The notes: a model not told the origin generated them from the letters alone. Counted from the first letter of the stretch, positions 1 through 7,982 are shown. The stretch is DNA of 64,000 nt from Shewanella marinintestina (GCF_023283845.1 NZ_JAKILC010000020.1:1-64000); one strand, 5' to 3'. Numbers and translations: made by a program.

Positions 1-103
1 CCCTTGCCATTCGCTAGTAGTTAACGTTTAATAACAGCATGTTATTGAACGGTGACCTTCCTACAGAGGACTTTCACCTCATTAGTTCATGCCCATGCTG
101 GGC

Positions 104-203
104 GTACACAAGTCGTTAAAGCAGGACAAATAACAGTTGGCTTTTGCTCCTGCGTCGCTTATTTTAGCCAACATATTATTTGCCTCTTAACGAGGCGTTA
201 TAC
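104..203 (+). other. attC-like integron recombination site 1
   Basis: An imperfect inverted repeat with integron attC architecture. The left arm has TCGTTAA (113-119), CAAATAA (127-133) and GTTGGCT (136-142). The right arm carries their complements in reverse order: AGCCAAC (166-172), TTATTTG (176-182) and TTAACGA (187-193). The site ends in GCGTTA (195-200), which fits an R' core cut between G197 and T198. The left core (around 104-112) is degenerate. Length about 100 bp, inside the usual attC range. No integrase or attI is visible in the window. Confidence 0.7.
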
Positions 204-228
204 CCTACAAATGGAGTTCAAATTAACA

Positions 229-549
229 ATGGAAGTTAATGAGCAATACAGTCAGGAAGCAAGAATGCAATTAGACTTTTATTCCTTTATGGCTGTTGCG
301 ATATGGGTATGCTTTGGTGTTGCTATTACGTCAACTGTAGCAATGCATTTAGTTGTCACCACAGCGGCAACTTCGGCTGAGGTTGAATCATCAATGTTTC
401 TGTTTTCCTCCGCAGTGTATGGCTTTTTAGGATTTCTTTTTTCACTTTTTGGCTCTGCTGGCATATACCCCTTTTACAAATTTTGGTGTGGTAAAAAAAG
501 AGGCCAGCGTGTTACTGGGCGCTTTGCCTTTATCAATCGCGGTGTATAA
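229..549 (+). CDS. Integron cassette protein, small membrane protein of unknown function
   Basis: A protein of about 106 residues lying between two attC-like sites, with its stop codon inside the left edge of attC site 2, the usual arrangement for a gene cassette. I do not recognise the family. Two hydrophobic segments (about residues 17-45 and 55-80) predict two membrane helices. They are followed by a basic tail containing CGKKRGQR, so the C-terminus probably faces the cytoplasm. ATG 229 is preceded by GGAG about 12 nt upstream; an in-frame ATG at 211 is an alternative with a poorer Shine-Dalgarno. The longer open frame back to 52 would read through attC site 1 and is not credible as coding. 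The cassette itself would span about 198-641. Confidence 0.55.
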   Translation: MEVNEQYSQEARMQLDFYSFMAVAIWVCFGVAITSTVAMHLVVTTAATSAEVESSMFLFSSAVYGFLGFLFSLFGSAGIYPFYKFWCGKKRGQRVTGRFAFINRGV

Positions 550-647
550 CAAGCTGCTAAATTCAGATTCACCAAGGCTGTCATGCCATTTGCTGAGCAA
601 ATCGCCAGCCAGCAAATGGTTCACTTATTTATTGGCAGGCGTTACCG
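544..647 (+). other. attC-like integron recombination site 2
   Basis: The left core GTATAAC (544-550) is followed by CTGCTAA (554-560). The right end has TTGGCAG and then GCGTTA (639-644). The centre holds a perfect 10-bp inverted repeat, CCATTTGCTG (586-595) with CAGCAAATGG (610-619). This R-L-stem-L-R layout resembles Vibrio-type attC sites (TAAC near the start, GCGTTA at the end). With site 1 it defines one complete cassette of about 444 bp. The next 175 bp (648-825) contain no recognisable gene. Confidence 0.72.
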
Positions 648-825
648 TATATTCACTTGTCATACTTTCCTTGATAAGAGTCATCACTTTAAGAACGTTG
701 ACTCTAACTTATTTCTGTCCAGAAACGAGTTTGAGCTTTAATGTTAATGCTCAAAGCGCGAAGTATCTTTGGGCTATAAACTGCCATGATAAATACTTTC
801 TCCTAGAATGAACTTTCACCTCTCT

Positions 826-864
826 AAATAGCCAAGAAAGACTTAAAGTCTATTTTGGCTATTT
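826..864. terminator. Stem-loop terminator
   Basis: Arms AAATAGCCAA (826-835) and TTGGCTATTT (855-864) with an inner AGACTT/AAGTCT stem. It is AT-flanked on both sides, so it may end transcription leaving the cassette region and also the reverse-strand remnant at 895-1071. Confidence 0.5.
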
Positions 865-894
865 CGCTTAGGTGTCATTTAGCCGGATTTATAG

Positions 895-1071
895 TTAGTC
901 GTTTCCGGTGTACCAGTATTTCAATACGGTTTCTGCGGGTTTGCCACGAATCGATTGTGAAATATTGGGGAAACCCTCGGCACTTGGGACAAGTGTTTCT
1001 GATAACCAATAGCCGGTGTGAATATCAACGCTGGAAATTTCAAAACTATCTTGGTCGGCGATAGCCTGCAT
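895..1071 (-). pseudogene. Short reverse-strand coding remnant, family not recognised
   Basis: On the minus strand an open frame of about 58 codons from ATG 1071 to the stop at 895-897 reads as protein-like sequence (for example SFEISSVDIHTGYW and SIRGKPAETVLKYWY, ending YTGND). The frame stays open for a few more codons upstream but meets a stop in the AT-rich repeat region, and no ribosome-binding site is evident. It looks like the 3' end of a gene whose front has been lost. It could also be a genuine small gene. I do not recognise the family. The plus-strand frame across the same DNA has no start signal and looks like a shadow. Confidence 0.3.
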
Positions 1072-1092
1072 AATGCCTTCAATACCGATTAA

Positions 1093-1127
1093 TATATAAA
1101 TGATAAAAATTAATTATCATTTATATA
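1093..1127. promoter_or_regulatory. 14-bp perfect inverted repeat, possible operator
   Basis: TATATAAATGATAA (1093-1106) and its exact complement (1114-1127) are separated by 7 nt. It contains two TGATAA-type half sites and is very AT-rich. It lies about 95-125 bp upstream of the VOC gene and just behind the reverse-strand remnant. It could be a regulator site (Fur-like in composition) or an mRNA hairpin. Confidence 0.4.
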
Positions 1128-1219
1128 ATTATTGATAATTTTAGGTTTTAGTTGGCGGTACCTATAATCTCTTCATCGAAATGAGTAACCCATTAAACAG
1201 TAAAGAGTGGAGCAAGATT

Positions 1220-1705
1220 ATGAAGATGAGTCATGTAGGTATTATGGTCGGTGATATGGATAAAGCCGTTGAGTTTTATACTAAAGCACTGGGTCTAAAA
1301 TTGGTTATGGGGAACACCAAAGTTGTCGAGGAGCGTGAAACGGCTATTGGTAGAATGTGTATTGCGGTTTTTGGTGAAGGCTTTAAAGGTTTTAATATTG
1401 CTCACTTAGTAACAACAGATGGCATTGGTGTTGAATTGTTTGAGATGGTCGATCGCCAAGAACGTCATGAAGTGGATTTTTCGCGTATTGGTATTTTTCA
1501 CTTTTCACTACAGACAGATGATTTTGAAGGCGCCATTAAGCGTACTGAAGAATTTGGCGGTAAGGTTAGAATGGATATCATGCGTTATCATCCAGAGGAC
1601 GATAGCAAGCAAGCGAAAATGGTTTATTTGGAAGACCCATTCGGTAACTTGTTTGAACTGTACTCTCACACCTACGAAGAAACTTACGCTTCTGACTACG
1701 ACTAA
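1220..1705 (+). CDS. VOC family (glyoxalase/bleomycin-resistance fold) protein
   Basis: A single vicinal-oxygen-chelate domain protein of about 161 residues with paired beta-alpha-beta-beta-beta modules. The N-terminal module starts MKMSHVGIMVGDMDKAVEFY, with the usual first-strand histidine. The second module starts GIFHFSLQTDDFEGAI and ends in the typical EDPFGNLFELYSHTY, with the expected metal-ligand glutamate. VELFEM in the middle supplies another likely metal-ligand glutamate. Members include lactoylglutathione lyases, dioxygenases and antibiotic-binding proteins, so the substrate cannot be read from the sequence. I chose ATG 1220 because GGAG lies at good spacing before it; an upstream ATG at 1181 would add 13 residues. 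It is monocistronic, followed by a clear terminator. Confidence 0.8.
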   Translation: MKMSHVGIMVGDMDKAVEFYTKALGLKLVMGNTKVVEERETAIGRMCIAVFGEGFKGFNIAHLVTTDGIGVELFEMVDRQERHEVDFSRIGIFHFSLQTDDFEGAIKRTEEFGGKVRMDIMRYHPEDDSKQAKMVYLEDPFGNLFELYSHTYEETYASDYD

Positions 1706-1728
1706 TTAATAGTGCCTTAGTGAGTTTA

Positions 1729-1755
1729 AAAAGGGTTAGCATGGCTAACCCTTTT
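1729..1755 (+). terminator. Rho-independent terminator after the VOC gene
   Basis: Perfect 12-bp stem AAAAGGGTTAGC / GCTAACCCTTTT with an ATG loop (1741-1743), followed by an AT-rich tail. Confidence 0.85.
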
Positions 1756-1783
1756 ATTTATCTATCACTTTGTAGTTAAGTTA

Positions 1784-1799
1784 CGTGACTTATGTCACA
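1784..1799. promoter_or_regulatory. CRP-like site upstream of nupC
   Basis: CGTGA-CTTATG-TCACA matches the CRP consensus TGTGA-N6-TCACA at 9 of 10 positions. It lies about 85-95 bp before a TATAAT box (1881-1886). Nucleoside transporters are commonly under cAMP-CRP control in enteric relatives, so the context supports it. Confidence 0.6.
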
Positions 1800-1880
1800 T
1801 TGGTGCGGTTCTTGGAACGCTTTGACAACACATAGTGTAACTAAATTAGATTAACTGCTTTTAATGTTATTTGGCATTTG

Positions 1881-1886
1881 TATAAT
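1881..1886 (+). promoter_or_regulatory. Putative -10 box for the nupC leader transcript
   Basis: A perfect TATAAT lies 97 bp downstream of the CRP-like site. No good -35 is visible at 17 nt, as expected for an activator-dependent promoter. Transcription would start near 1892, immediately before the structured leader. Confidence 0.4.
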
Positions 1887-1889
1887 CCC

Positions 1890-2168
1890 GTTCCGGCTAG
1901 AGCATCTTGCTCACTGCCAAATTAATGCAAGCCGATACATGGACAAGTGACCAACCCACGGAGCTGGACCGGCAAAAACTTATGTAAGTTTTAGATACTT
2001 CTGTCTTGTATCAATGGCCGGATAACTCAAATCGATCGACAAATATCACCTGTGACTTCTTGGGTGGTTTTTGCCGACATTCAATGTCGCTTTTTTCAAA
2101 GCGTTTTCTACGCCAGCACTCGATAGAAAGTACCGACAACTTACACTTTTTAGCTCTATTAGGGATAA
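1890..2168 (+). ncRNA. Structured 5' leader of nupC, candidate riboswitch or attenuator
   Basis: About 275 nt of leader RNA without an ORF. GTTCCGGC (1890-1897) can pair with GCCGG plus AAC (2017-2026), with a small bulge, closing a domain of about 135 nt. Inside it I see a hairpin GAGCA-TCT-TGCTC (1900-1912), possible TGCC/GGCA pairing (1915-1918 with 1971-1974), a hairpin AAAACTT-ATGT-AAGTTTT (1975-1992) and GATAC/GTATC (1994-2012). The domain is followed by an intrinsic terminator at 2073-2096, then a second unstructured stretch up to the nupC ribosome-binding site. A closed multi-helix domain followed by a terminator is typical riboswitch layout. I do not recognise any named class. Confidence 0.45.
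2073..2096 (+). terminator. Intrinsic terminator inside the nupC leader
   Basis: Stem CCGACAT / ATGTCG with a TCA loop (2081-2083), directly followed by six T residues (2091-2096). It lies about 75 nt before nupC and on the same strand, so it would stop transcription of nupC unless relieved. Confidence 0.55.
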
Positions 2169-2171
2169 ATG

Positions 2172-3380
2172 ATGTCGTTGTTAATTAGCTTTTTTGGTAT
2201 AGGTTTCTTAATTCTATGTGGGTGGATTTTTTCTGAGAACCGTAATGCCATTAAGTGGCGCACTGTAGTGGGCGCATTTGCTTTGCAAGCGGTATTAGCC
2301 GCATTGGTATTATACGTGCCAATGGGTCAAAACATTTTAGGTGCAGTGAGTCAGGGCGTGGCCTCTGTACTCAGTTTTGCCGACGAGGGAATTAAATTCC
2401 TGTTTGGCGATCTTGCAACCAACAGCTTTGTATTTGCTATCCGTGTACTTCCTCTTGTTATTTTTATCAGCGCATTAATTTCTATGCTGTACTACTTCGG
2501 CATTATGCAGTGGGTAATTAAAATTATCGGTGGTGGCTTGCAAAAGGTGCTTGGGATCAGCCGCGCTGAATCTTTGGTGACTACTGGTAATATCTTTTTA
2601 AGCCAAGGTGAATCACCGCTACTTGTTAAGCCTTTTCTACCAAAAATGACTCGCTCAGAGCTATTTGCGGTAATGACAGGTGGTATGGCGTCGGTTGCGG
2701 GTAGCGTACTCGGTGGCTATGCGGGGCTAGGTGTTGAGCTTAAATATCTTATTGCGGCAAGCTTTATGGCAGCGCCTGGTAGCTTGATGATGGCAAAATT
2801 ATTAGTGCCTGAGACTAGCAATATTGAGCATCAACAAGAAGTCGATATGAGCAAGAGCGAACATGGTAACGTGATTGATGCCCTTGCTTCTGGTGCTATG
2901 AATGGCATGCGCGTGGCGGTGGCTATCGGTACCATGTTACTTGCTTTTATCAGTGTCATCGCTATGTTTAATGCTGGTATTGAGCAAGTAGGTAACTGGT
3001 TTAATTTTGATGGTGTGACCATGCAAAGCTTACTGGGTTATATCTTTGCTCCTGTTGCATTTTTAATTGGTGTGCCAGTAAGTGAAATGATGATAGCGGG
3101 TAGTTTTATTGGCCAAAAACTGATTTTAAATGAATTTGTTGCCTTTATGGATTTCACTGCCGTTAAAGATCAGCTGTCACAGCATTCGCAAGTGATAATT
3201 ACTTTTGCCTTGTGCGGCTTTGCTAACATCGGCTCTATTGCTATTCAGCTTGGTAGTATCGGGGTTATGGCGCCTGAGCGTCGTAGCGAAGTGGCAAACC
3301 TAGGTCTTAAAGCTGTATTAGCTGCAACACTTGCAAACTTGATGAGTGCGGCATTAGCTGGCATTTTTATTAGTTTGTAA
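2172..3380 (+). CDS. nupC: Concentrative nucleoside transporter, NupC/CNT family
   Basis: An inner-membrane symporter of about 402 residues that imports nucleosides with a coupled cation. It shows the CNT order: an N-terminal helix (SLLISFFGIGFLILCGWIF), a linker, the nucleoside-recognition region FAIRVLPLVIFISALIS, then GNIFLSQGESPLLVKPFL and the segment AVMTGGMASVAGSVLGGYAG, both highly characteristic. The C-terminal half has FAPVAFLIGVP and a helical end. Length is normal for NupC. Two adjacent ATGs (2169, 2172) follow AGGG; 2172 has better spacing. It is monocistronic, with an upstream CRP-like site, a structured leader with terminator, and a downstream terminator. Confidence 0.93.
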   Translation: MSLLISFFGIGFLILCGWIFSENRNAIKWRTVVGAFALQAVLAALVLYVPMGQNILGAVSQGVASVLSFADEGIKFLFGDLATNSFVFAIRVLPLVIFISALISMLYYFGIMQWVIKIIGGGLQKVLGISRAESLVTTGNIFLSQGESPLLVKPFLPKMTRSELFAVMTGGMASVAGSVLGGYAGLGVELKYLIAASFMAAPGSLMMAKLLVPETSNIEHQQEVDMSKSEHGNVIDALASGAMNGMRVAVAIGTMLLAFISVIAMFNAGIEQVGNWFNFDGVTMQSLLGYIFAPVAFLIGVPVSEMMIAGSFIGQKLILNEFVAFMDFTAVKDQLSQHSQVIITFALCGFANIGSIAIQLGSIGVMAPERRSEVANLGLKAVLAATLANLMSAALAGIFISL

Positions 3381-3400
3381 TTATGCACTGACATATCAAT

Positions 3401-3429
3401 AAAAAGGAGTCCTTTAGGACTCCTTTTTT
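3401..3429 (+). terminator. Rho-independent terminator after nupC
   Basis: AAAAAGGAGTCC pairs with GGACTCCTTTTTT around a short TTTA-type loop, with the T run on the plus strand. It may also serve the convergent metalloprotease gene. Confidence 0.85.
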
Positions 3430-3506
3430 GTTTTAGCTGCTATGACATCAGTAATGTCTGGTTGATCTTAGTTTAGTGTTGCATGCCAATATCTAGCGGG
3501 AACTGC

Positions 3507-6500
3507 TTAAAGCACTGGTAGATAAGTTAATGCACGCTTATCTCGAGCAATCATAGGGTCAACCACAAGCTCTTTAAATGTCGCGCCATCACGGTTCATC
3601 ACTGTGCTCATTAAGCTAGGTGAGCTTGCAATAAGCTGTTCGAGCTTTTCGATTTGATCTATCAGTCCTAGTGCTAAGGTGTTTTCTGCCGTAGCTGCAT
3701 AGTTTTTACCTTGTAGCGATAGCGTTTTCAGCGTACTTACTGCATCGTTCGCAAGATGGATCCCCGCAAATTCACGCCACACTCGAGCTTTTTCTTCACC
3801 TCGGTAGTCACTGTCGTGTGACGCTAACACTACCTGTTTAAGCATCATTTGCAGTAGGTTACTTTTGCCCTTCATTTCAAAACTAAATTGTGGGAAACCA
3901 AAATAACGTCCTAGAGAAGTTGCATAGTTAGGTAAGGCTTCAATTTGTTGATCAACATAATCTACGTCACTGCTGTAGTACTGTGGATCAACAGCCTTAC
4001 AAGTATCAGTTAAATAAGGATTGCTCAAATAACCGTTAAGCTCTGCAACCGTGTTGCCCATTGTCATCTGGCATAACATACCTTCAAGTTGGTCGTGTAC
4101 TTTAGGGTAGTCAGCTAATGCGTAATAGGTACGACCAGTGGTGCTACGTGGTGACTTACGAGTCAACAGTTGACGCATAGCAAGCAGCTTATCTGGCCAC
4201 ATACCTAATACGTCTCGCTCATTTACATAAGGATGATTAGGGCTTGAAGCGGGAGCTTTTAATCCATTAAGTAGGTGCCCATTATTCACACTTACATCGG
4301 CATAAACCAAATCTTGGTAATCAGCAATAATGTCAGCTTTAACAAGTAGCTCTTTTAACTTGTCGCGATCTTGGTCGAAGTTAGTGATGATTTTACCAAG
4401 TTCAAAACCTTCATCGAGCTTACTGCTATTTAAGCGATAAATACGACTGAGAATATCTTCCAACGAATGTACCTTTGACAACGCTCGGCTGTTATCGCTG
4501 TTCATTTTGTAGGTAACATGCAGATAGATATCATTGAGTCCGGCGGCGGTTAAGAAAGTTCCGGCTGCATCTTCAACGGCACGTTGTGATGCACAGAACC
4601 AATAATCTTGGTGGCTTGGACAAAAATCAGCGAGATCACTTTGATCAAAGGCAAATAATTCCTCAACTGATGCGGTGTCTTCGACAAACTGACGAATGTC
4701 ATTGAAGCCACGTAACCTATCTATGGTGTAAGGCAGAATATTGTCTTCAAATAGCGTTTGACGATTATGACGCACATTCATAGTGTCGTAACTGTCATGA
4801 TATCTATCAATATAATACTGAGCGATATCATCATTATTGGTACCCGCATCGAAGCGGTTACAGTTACTGTTTAATGATACGTGACCATCGGTACAGAAAG
4901 CGAAATAACGTAGGTCATTTTCTGCTGCGATATTATGCAGTGCACCATATTGAGTGTCGCCAGTAATGTTGCCTGCGCTTAGCTCCTTTATGCGCAATGC
5001 ATCTTGCTCTTTGAGTGACACAAGGTTGCCGTCAGTTGTTTCTACCTTACGGGCGTAGCCAAAACGCAGTGCTGCTAAGTCATACTTTTGTAAGGTTGTG
5101 GCAAAGCGGTCTGCGTTGTAATCCATCTGGCTTGAAAAGTCAGCTTTAACTGTAAGGTTAGGATAGCCAGCGTCACTAAATGCTTGGCTAAAGTCGGTAA
5201 CTTCTTGTTCGTTGAAGAAGTTGGCTTGATCTCGGCTGCCGGCAAAATTATGTCTTAGGCCAAAGTTATGCCCCAGCTCATGGGTAAGAGTTCCGGCAAA
5301 AGCTTGTGCAGCAAGCTTATTGACTAGGCTTGCTTGAAAGCTAGCAGGCATCTTCTCAATGTCTTTTAGCTTTGAACCTACAATACCATCGATCCAGAAT
5401 TGGCTATCTTTCCAATCAATTTCGTGACCTTTAATACCTCGGGGGAGTTCACGTAGTGCGCCGCCTGCTAAGCCAAAGGCTTCGTTGACGCTCATTAAGT
5501 TGTGCTCGGCCCAAAAATCTTCAGTCTTGTCATGTAAAGTAACTAACTCTTCAAATGGAGTATCGTTAGCATTGTCATTGGACAAATTGGGGATTACAGC
5601 CTTTGGTTGAGCTTGGTTTCTTGGCTGTTGTGACATGATGTCAGTGCCACTGGCTTGGTTTGCAATCAGTTGGTTAGCGGCAACTTCACTGGCACGTGAT
5701 AGTGCGTTTGGTGATGGTGCATAATCCACTCCGGTAAGTGCTTTTACTGAATTAGGATCTAACATGCCGCGGTTATAGTCGAGCTGAACTCGGCGGTAAT
5801 AACGGGTGGAACCTTGCTCTAAGTTCGCACTGTATTGATCTACGCGTCCACTAACGATCTCACCTGTCAGTGGGTTAGCTGCTGAGGGACCATAACCGGC
5901 TAAACCATTGTCTAATGGCTCATCAAACAGAGTAATGTTGCTGTAACGCAAATCACCATGACGGTGTTGATGTGCTTGTTCTAGCTTGATCTTTGGTAGG
6001 CCAGTTTTAAACATTTTATTTTGGATATTGATAGCGGTAATACTTTCATTTGCCGCGTCTAAGAAGGGCTTATTCTTGCCCTCAAAGAAGTTATTACTCA
6101 GGTAATAAGTGATTGCTTCTTGTTTGGGATTAAAATGATTCAGATATTGGCGAACATAACCGTCTTTACCTGCTGAGTGGTTACCATCGCGATATTGGTG
6201 TTGGGTTCTAAAGAAACCAAAGGTACCGTTTTCGTTTTCGCTGTAAGGAACCGTTTCAAAGTCTTTACTGGCGAGTTGGTCAAGGGCAACAATAGAAATA
6301 TATTCTGTTGTTGTGAATGACAAGTTGTCAAAATTTCCTTTAAAGAACTTCCCAAAACAAGCCGGATTAGCTTGATAGGTATGTTCAATTTCAAAGTTGA
6401 TCACACCTTTAGCCAGGTCCATCTCGTAGCCTTTCCAGTCACCATCGTGAACTAGTCGAGCAGATTCAGTTTCAGTTGTGCACTGCTTGAAGGTCACTAG

Positions 6501-7073
6501 GTCGGTGTAGTTTTCTTCAGCAATTTGTGCAGCCTCGTAATGAGGAATGAAATACTTTTTTTGATCCCAAGTAATGTCGCGGTCATTGACCTCTTCTTCC
6601 TTATTGGTGCAATCGTTCCAGTTATCCTTTTGACATTGAAAATCAACATAGTCGCCGGGAATCGTCAACACTGGCGCTTTGTTATATTCATTGTCGTAGC
6701 GTGAATCATGCTCTAGGCCAATGGTGTCACGGTCAATTTGCCTAAGCTGAATACCGTTTTCTGTCATTCTTAAGGTTACAAGTTTTTCATCACCTTGAGA
6801 AAAGCCATGAATAGGCGCTGAATAACGTGGAGCGTCACCTAGGCTGCGAGTGTATAAAAACAGACGTTCAGGCTGTTTAACCGCAAGCTCAGATAAAGAG
6901 GTAGATGTGGTTGTTTGCTCAGTGGTGGTTGTGGTGTCTGTTGTTGCATTTTTGAGATCTTGAATCGAGATCATTTTCTCGTCTTTTTTGACCTCTTGAT
7001 AGGGCTCATCACTACCACAACCACTTAGTGCCAGTGCACTTAATATGGCTAAGGTGATTACTGATTTTTGCAT
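3507..7073 (-). CDS. Large lipoprotein zinc metalloprotease (metzincin-type)
   Basis: 1188 residues. The lipoprotein signal peptide has a lipobox ending LALSGC, with Cys19 as the lipid anchor. The zinc-binding motif HELGHNFGLRH starts at about residue 598 and is a metzincin-type HExxHxxGxxH, followed by LAGS-like FAGS and, further on, SQMDYN as a possible Met-turn. Proteins of this kind (zinc-dependent metalloproteases with DUF4953/DUF5117-like regions) occur in marine gammaproteobacteria; substrates are not established. A threonine-rich linker (about residues 44-60) follows the anchor. The gene lies 36 bp behind an outer-membrane barrel gene on the same strand, so the two are likely cotranscribed. 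ATG 7073 has an AGGAACC-type ribosome-binding site. Confidence 0.85.
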   Translation of the reverse strand: MQKSVITLAILSALALSGCGSDEPYQEVKKDEKMISIQDLKNATTDTTTTTEQTTTSTSLSELAVKQPERLFLYTRSLGDAPRYSAPIHGFSQGDEKLVTLRMTENGIQLRQIDRDTIGLEHDSRYDNEYNKAPVLTIPGDYVDFQCQKDNWNDCTNKEEEVNDRDITWDQKKYFIPHYEAAQIAEENYTDLVTFKQCTTETESARLVHDGDWKGYEMDLAKGVINFEIEHTYQANPACFGKFFKGNFDNLSFTTTEYISIVALDQLASKDFETVPYSENENGTFGFFRTQHQYRDGNHSAGKDGYVRQYLNHFNPKQEAITYYLSNNFFEGKNKPFLDAANESITAINIQNKMFKTGLPKIKLEQAHQHRHGDLRYSNITLFDEPLDNGLAGYGPSAANPLTGEIVSGRVDQYSANLEQGSTRYYRRVQLDYNRGMLDPNSVKALTGVDYAPSPNALSRASEVAANQLIANQASGTDIMSQQPRNQAQPKAVIPNLSNDNANDTPFEELVTLHDKTEDFWAEHNLMSVNEAFGLAGGALRELPRGIKGHEIDWKDSQFWIDGIVGSKLKDIEKMPASFQASLVNKLAAQAFAGTLTHELGHNFGLRHNFAGSRDQANFFNEQEVTDFSQAFSDAGYPNLTVKADFSSQMDYNADRFATTLQKYDLAALRFGYARKVETTDGNLVSLKEQDALRIKELSAGNITGDTQYGALHNIAAENDLRYFAFCTDGHVSLNSNCNRFDAGTNNDDIAQYYIDRYHDSYDTMNVRHNRQTLFEDNILPYTIDRLRGFNDIRQFVEDTASVEELFAFDQSDLADFCPSHQDYWFCASQRAVEDAAGTFLTAAGLNDIYLHVTYKMNSDNSRALSKVHSLEDILSRIYRLNSSKLDEGFELGKIITNFDQDRDKLKELLVKADIIADYQDLVYADVSVNNGHLLNGLKAPASSPNHPYVNERDVLGMWPDKLLAMRQLLTRKSPRSTTGRTYYALADYPKVHDQLEGMLCQMTMGNTVAELNGYLSNPYLTDTCKAVDPQYYSSDVDYVDQQIEALPNYATSLGRYFGFPQFSFEMKGKSNLLQMMLKQVVLASHDSDYRGEEKARVWREFAGIHLANDAVSTLKTLSLQGKNYAATAENTLALGLIDQIEKLEQLIASSPSLMSTVMNRDGATFKELVVDPMIARDKRALTYLPVL

Positions 7074-7109
7074 AGGTTCCTCTCTTCTTAATGTAAATTA
7101 ATGTTGTTT

Positions 7110-7982
7110 TTATAGGTATTTAGTTATTGATAAATAGAATACTGAACTGCGTTTGTCGTAAAATTCGAACCCCTTTGATGGACCGCGTTCAGGGTCGTAG
7201 AAACTGCCGGTGTTGTTATGGCCGATGGCAGCAACCCAATTTTGAGCAAACTCCCAACCAATCTCTTCACTCATGGTGAAACGGTTGTCGTAGCGACTGG
7301 TATTAAACTTTTTTGCCATGCCATAAGATCCATTGACATCTAAATACCAGCCATCGATAAATTGCCATGTTGCATCAGCTAGCAAGTCAATTTGGTGTTC
7401 AACAAAATGTTCGCCTTGGCGACCTGTCTCGTATTTGTATGCGTTGTACTTAAACCTAGGCGACAAGTAAAAATTCCAGTTTTTACTTGGACGATAGAAT
7501 AAGTAGCCCGCAATACGGGGGGCTGCTCTAAGTTTGTTTTCTTGACTGGTATGGCTGGTGGGCAGAAATACACCTGCACTACCGATGTAGGACCAGGCAT
7601 CAATTAGCTTCTTGGAGGGGGGGCGATATTCTAAGAAGGTGTCATAGAAGTAAGATTGATTGTGGTGTAGTTCGACTTCTCCACCACTAGATAAGCGCAG
7701 ACTGCCCCAGTCATCTCGATAAGCGATACGACCATTGCCACTGAGTGCTTGGTAAGAGCTGGGCTCAGACTGTGCAAATGTATTACTTGCCGCTGTGGCA
7801 CTGAGATAACCAGACCAATGGGATGAACTCGAATCAATCGCAGCTGCGACGTTTTCGTTGTCAGCCATTACTGGTGCACAGATCAAGCTTGCCAGTGTGA
7901 TACATGCAATGGGGATCGCGGCCGTTATTCTGTTTTGGGTGCAGCCGCGTGCACTCAAACAGGGTGAGTTTTTAAAAGGCAT
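7110..7982 (-). CDS. Predicted outer-membrane beta-barrel protein
   Basis: 290 residues. The N-terminus is long and ends in a hydrophobic signal segment cut near APVMA-DNE. The rest is made of alternating amphipathic strands rich in Tyr and Trp (WSGYLSATAAS, GSLRLSSGGEVEL, NWNFYLSPRFKYNAY, GWYLDVNGSYGMAKKF). The last segment is SSVFYLSITKYL, a typical aromatic-ended final strand. Function unknown. It sits directly upstream of the lipoprotein metalloprotease with a 36-bp gap, so they may work together at the outer membrane. The long positively charged N-region suggests that translation may start at a later codon. Confidence 0.7.
   Translation of the reverse strand: MPFKNSPCLSARGCTQNRITAAIPIACITLASLICAPVMADNENVAAAIDSSSSHWSGYLSATAASNTFAQSEPSSYQALSGNGRIAYRDDWGSLRLSSGGEVELHHNQSYFYDTFLEYRPPSKKLIDAWSYIGSAGVFLPTSHTSQENKLRAAPRIAGYLFYRPSKNWNFYLSPRFKYNAYKYETGRQGEHFVEHQIDLLADATWQFIDGWYLDVNGSYGMAKKFNTSRYDNRFTMSEEIGWEFAQNWVAAIGHNNTGSFYDPERGPSKGFEFYDKRSSVFYLSITKYL

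Noticed and set aside
449..811. Open frame of 120 codons overlapping the cassette ORF and attC site 2
   Set aside because: It runs through the attC stem and has no ribosome-binding site; composition is unlike the neighbours. The attC reading explains the DNA better.
70..822. 12-bp near-repeat ACTTTCACCTC at about 70 and 812, on either side of the cassette
   Set aside because: Too short to claim a target-site duplication, and integron cassettes do not create them. Probably coincidence.
855..1064. Plus-strand frame of 69 codons
   Set aside because: It is antisense to the protein-like minus-strand remnant and lacks a start signal.
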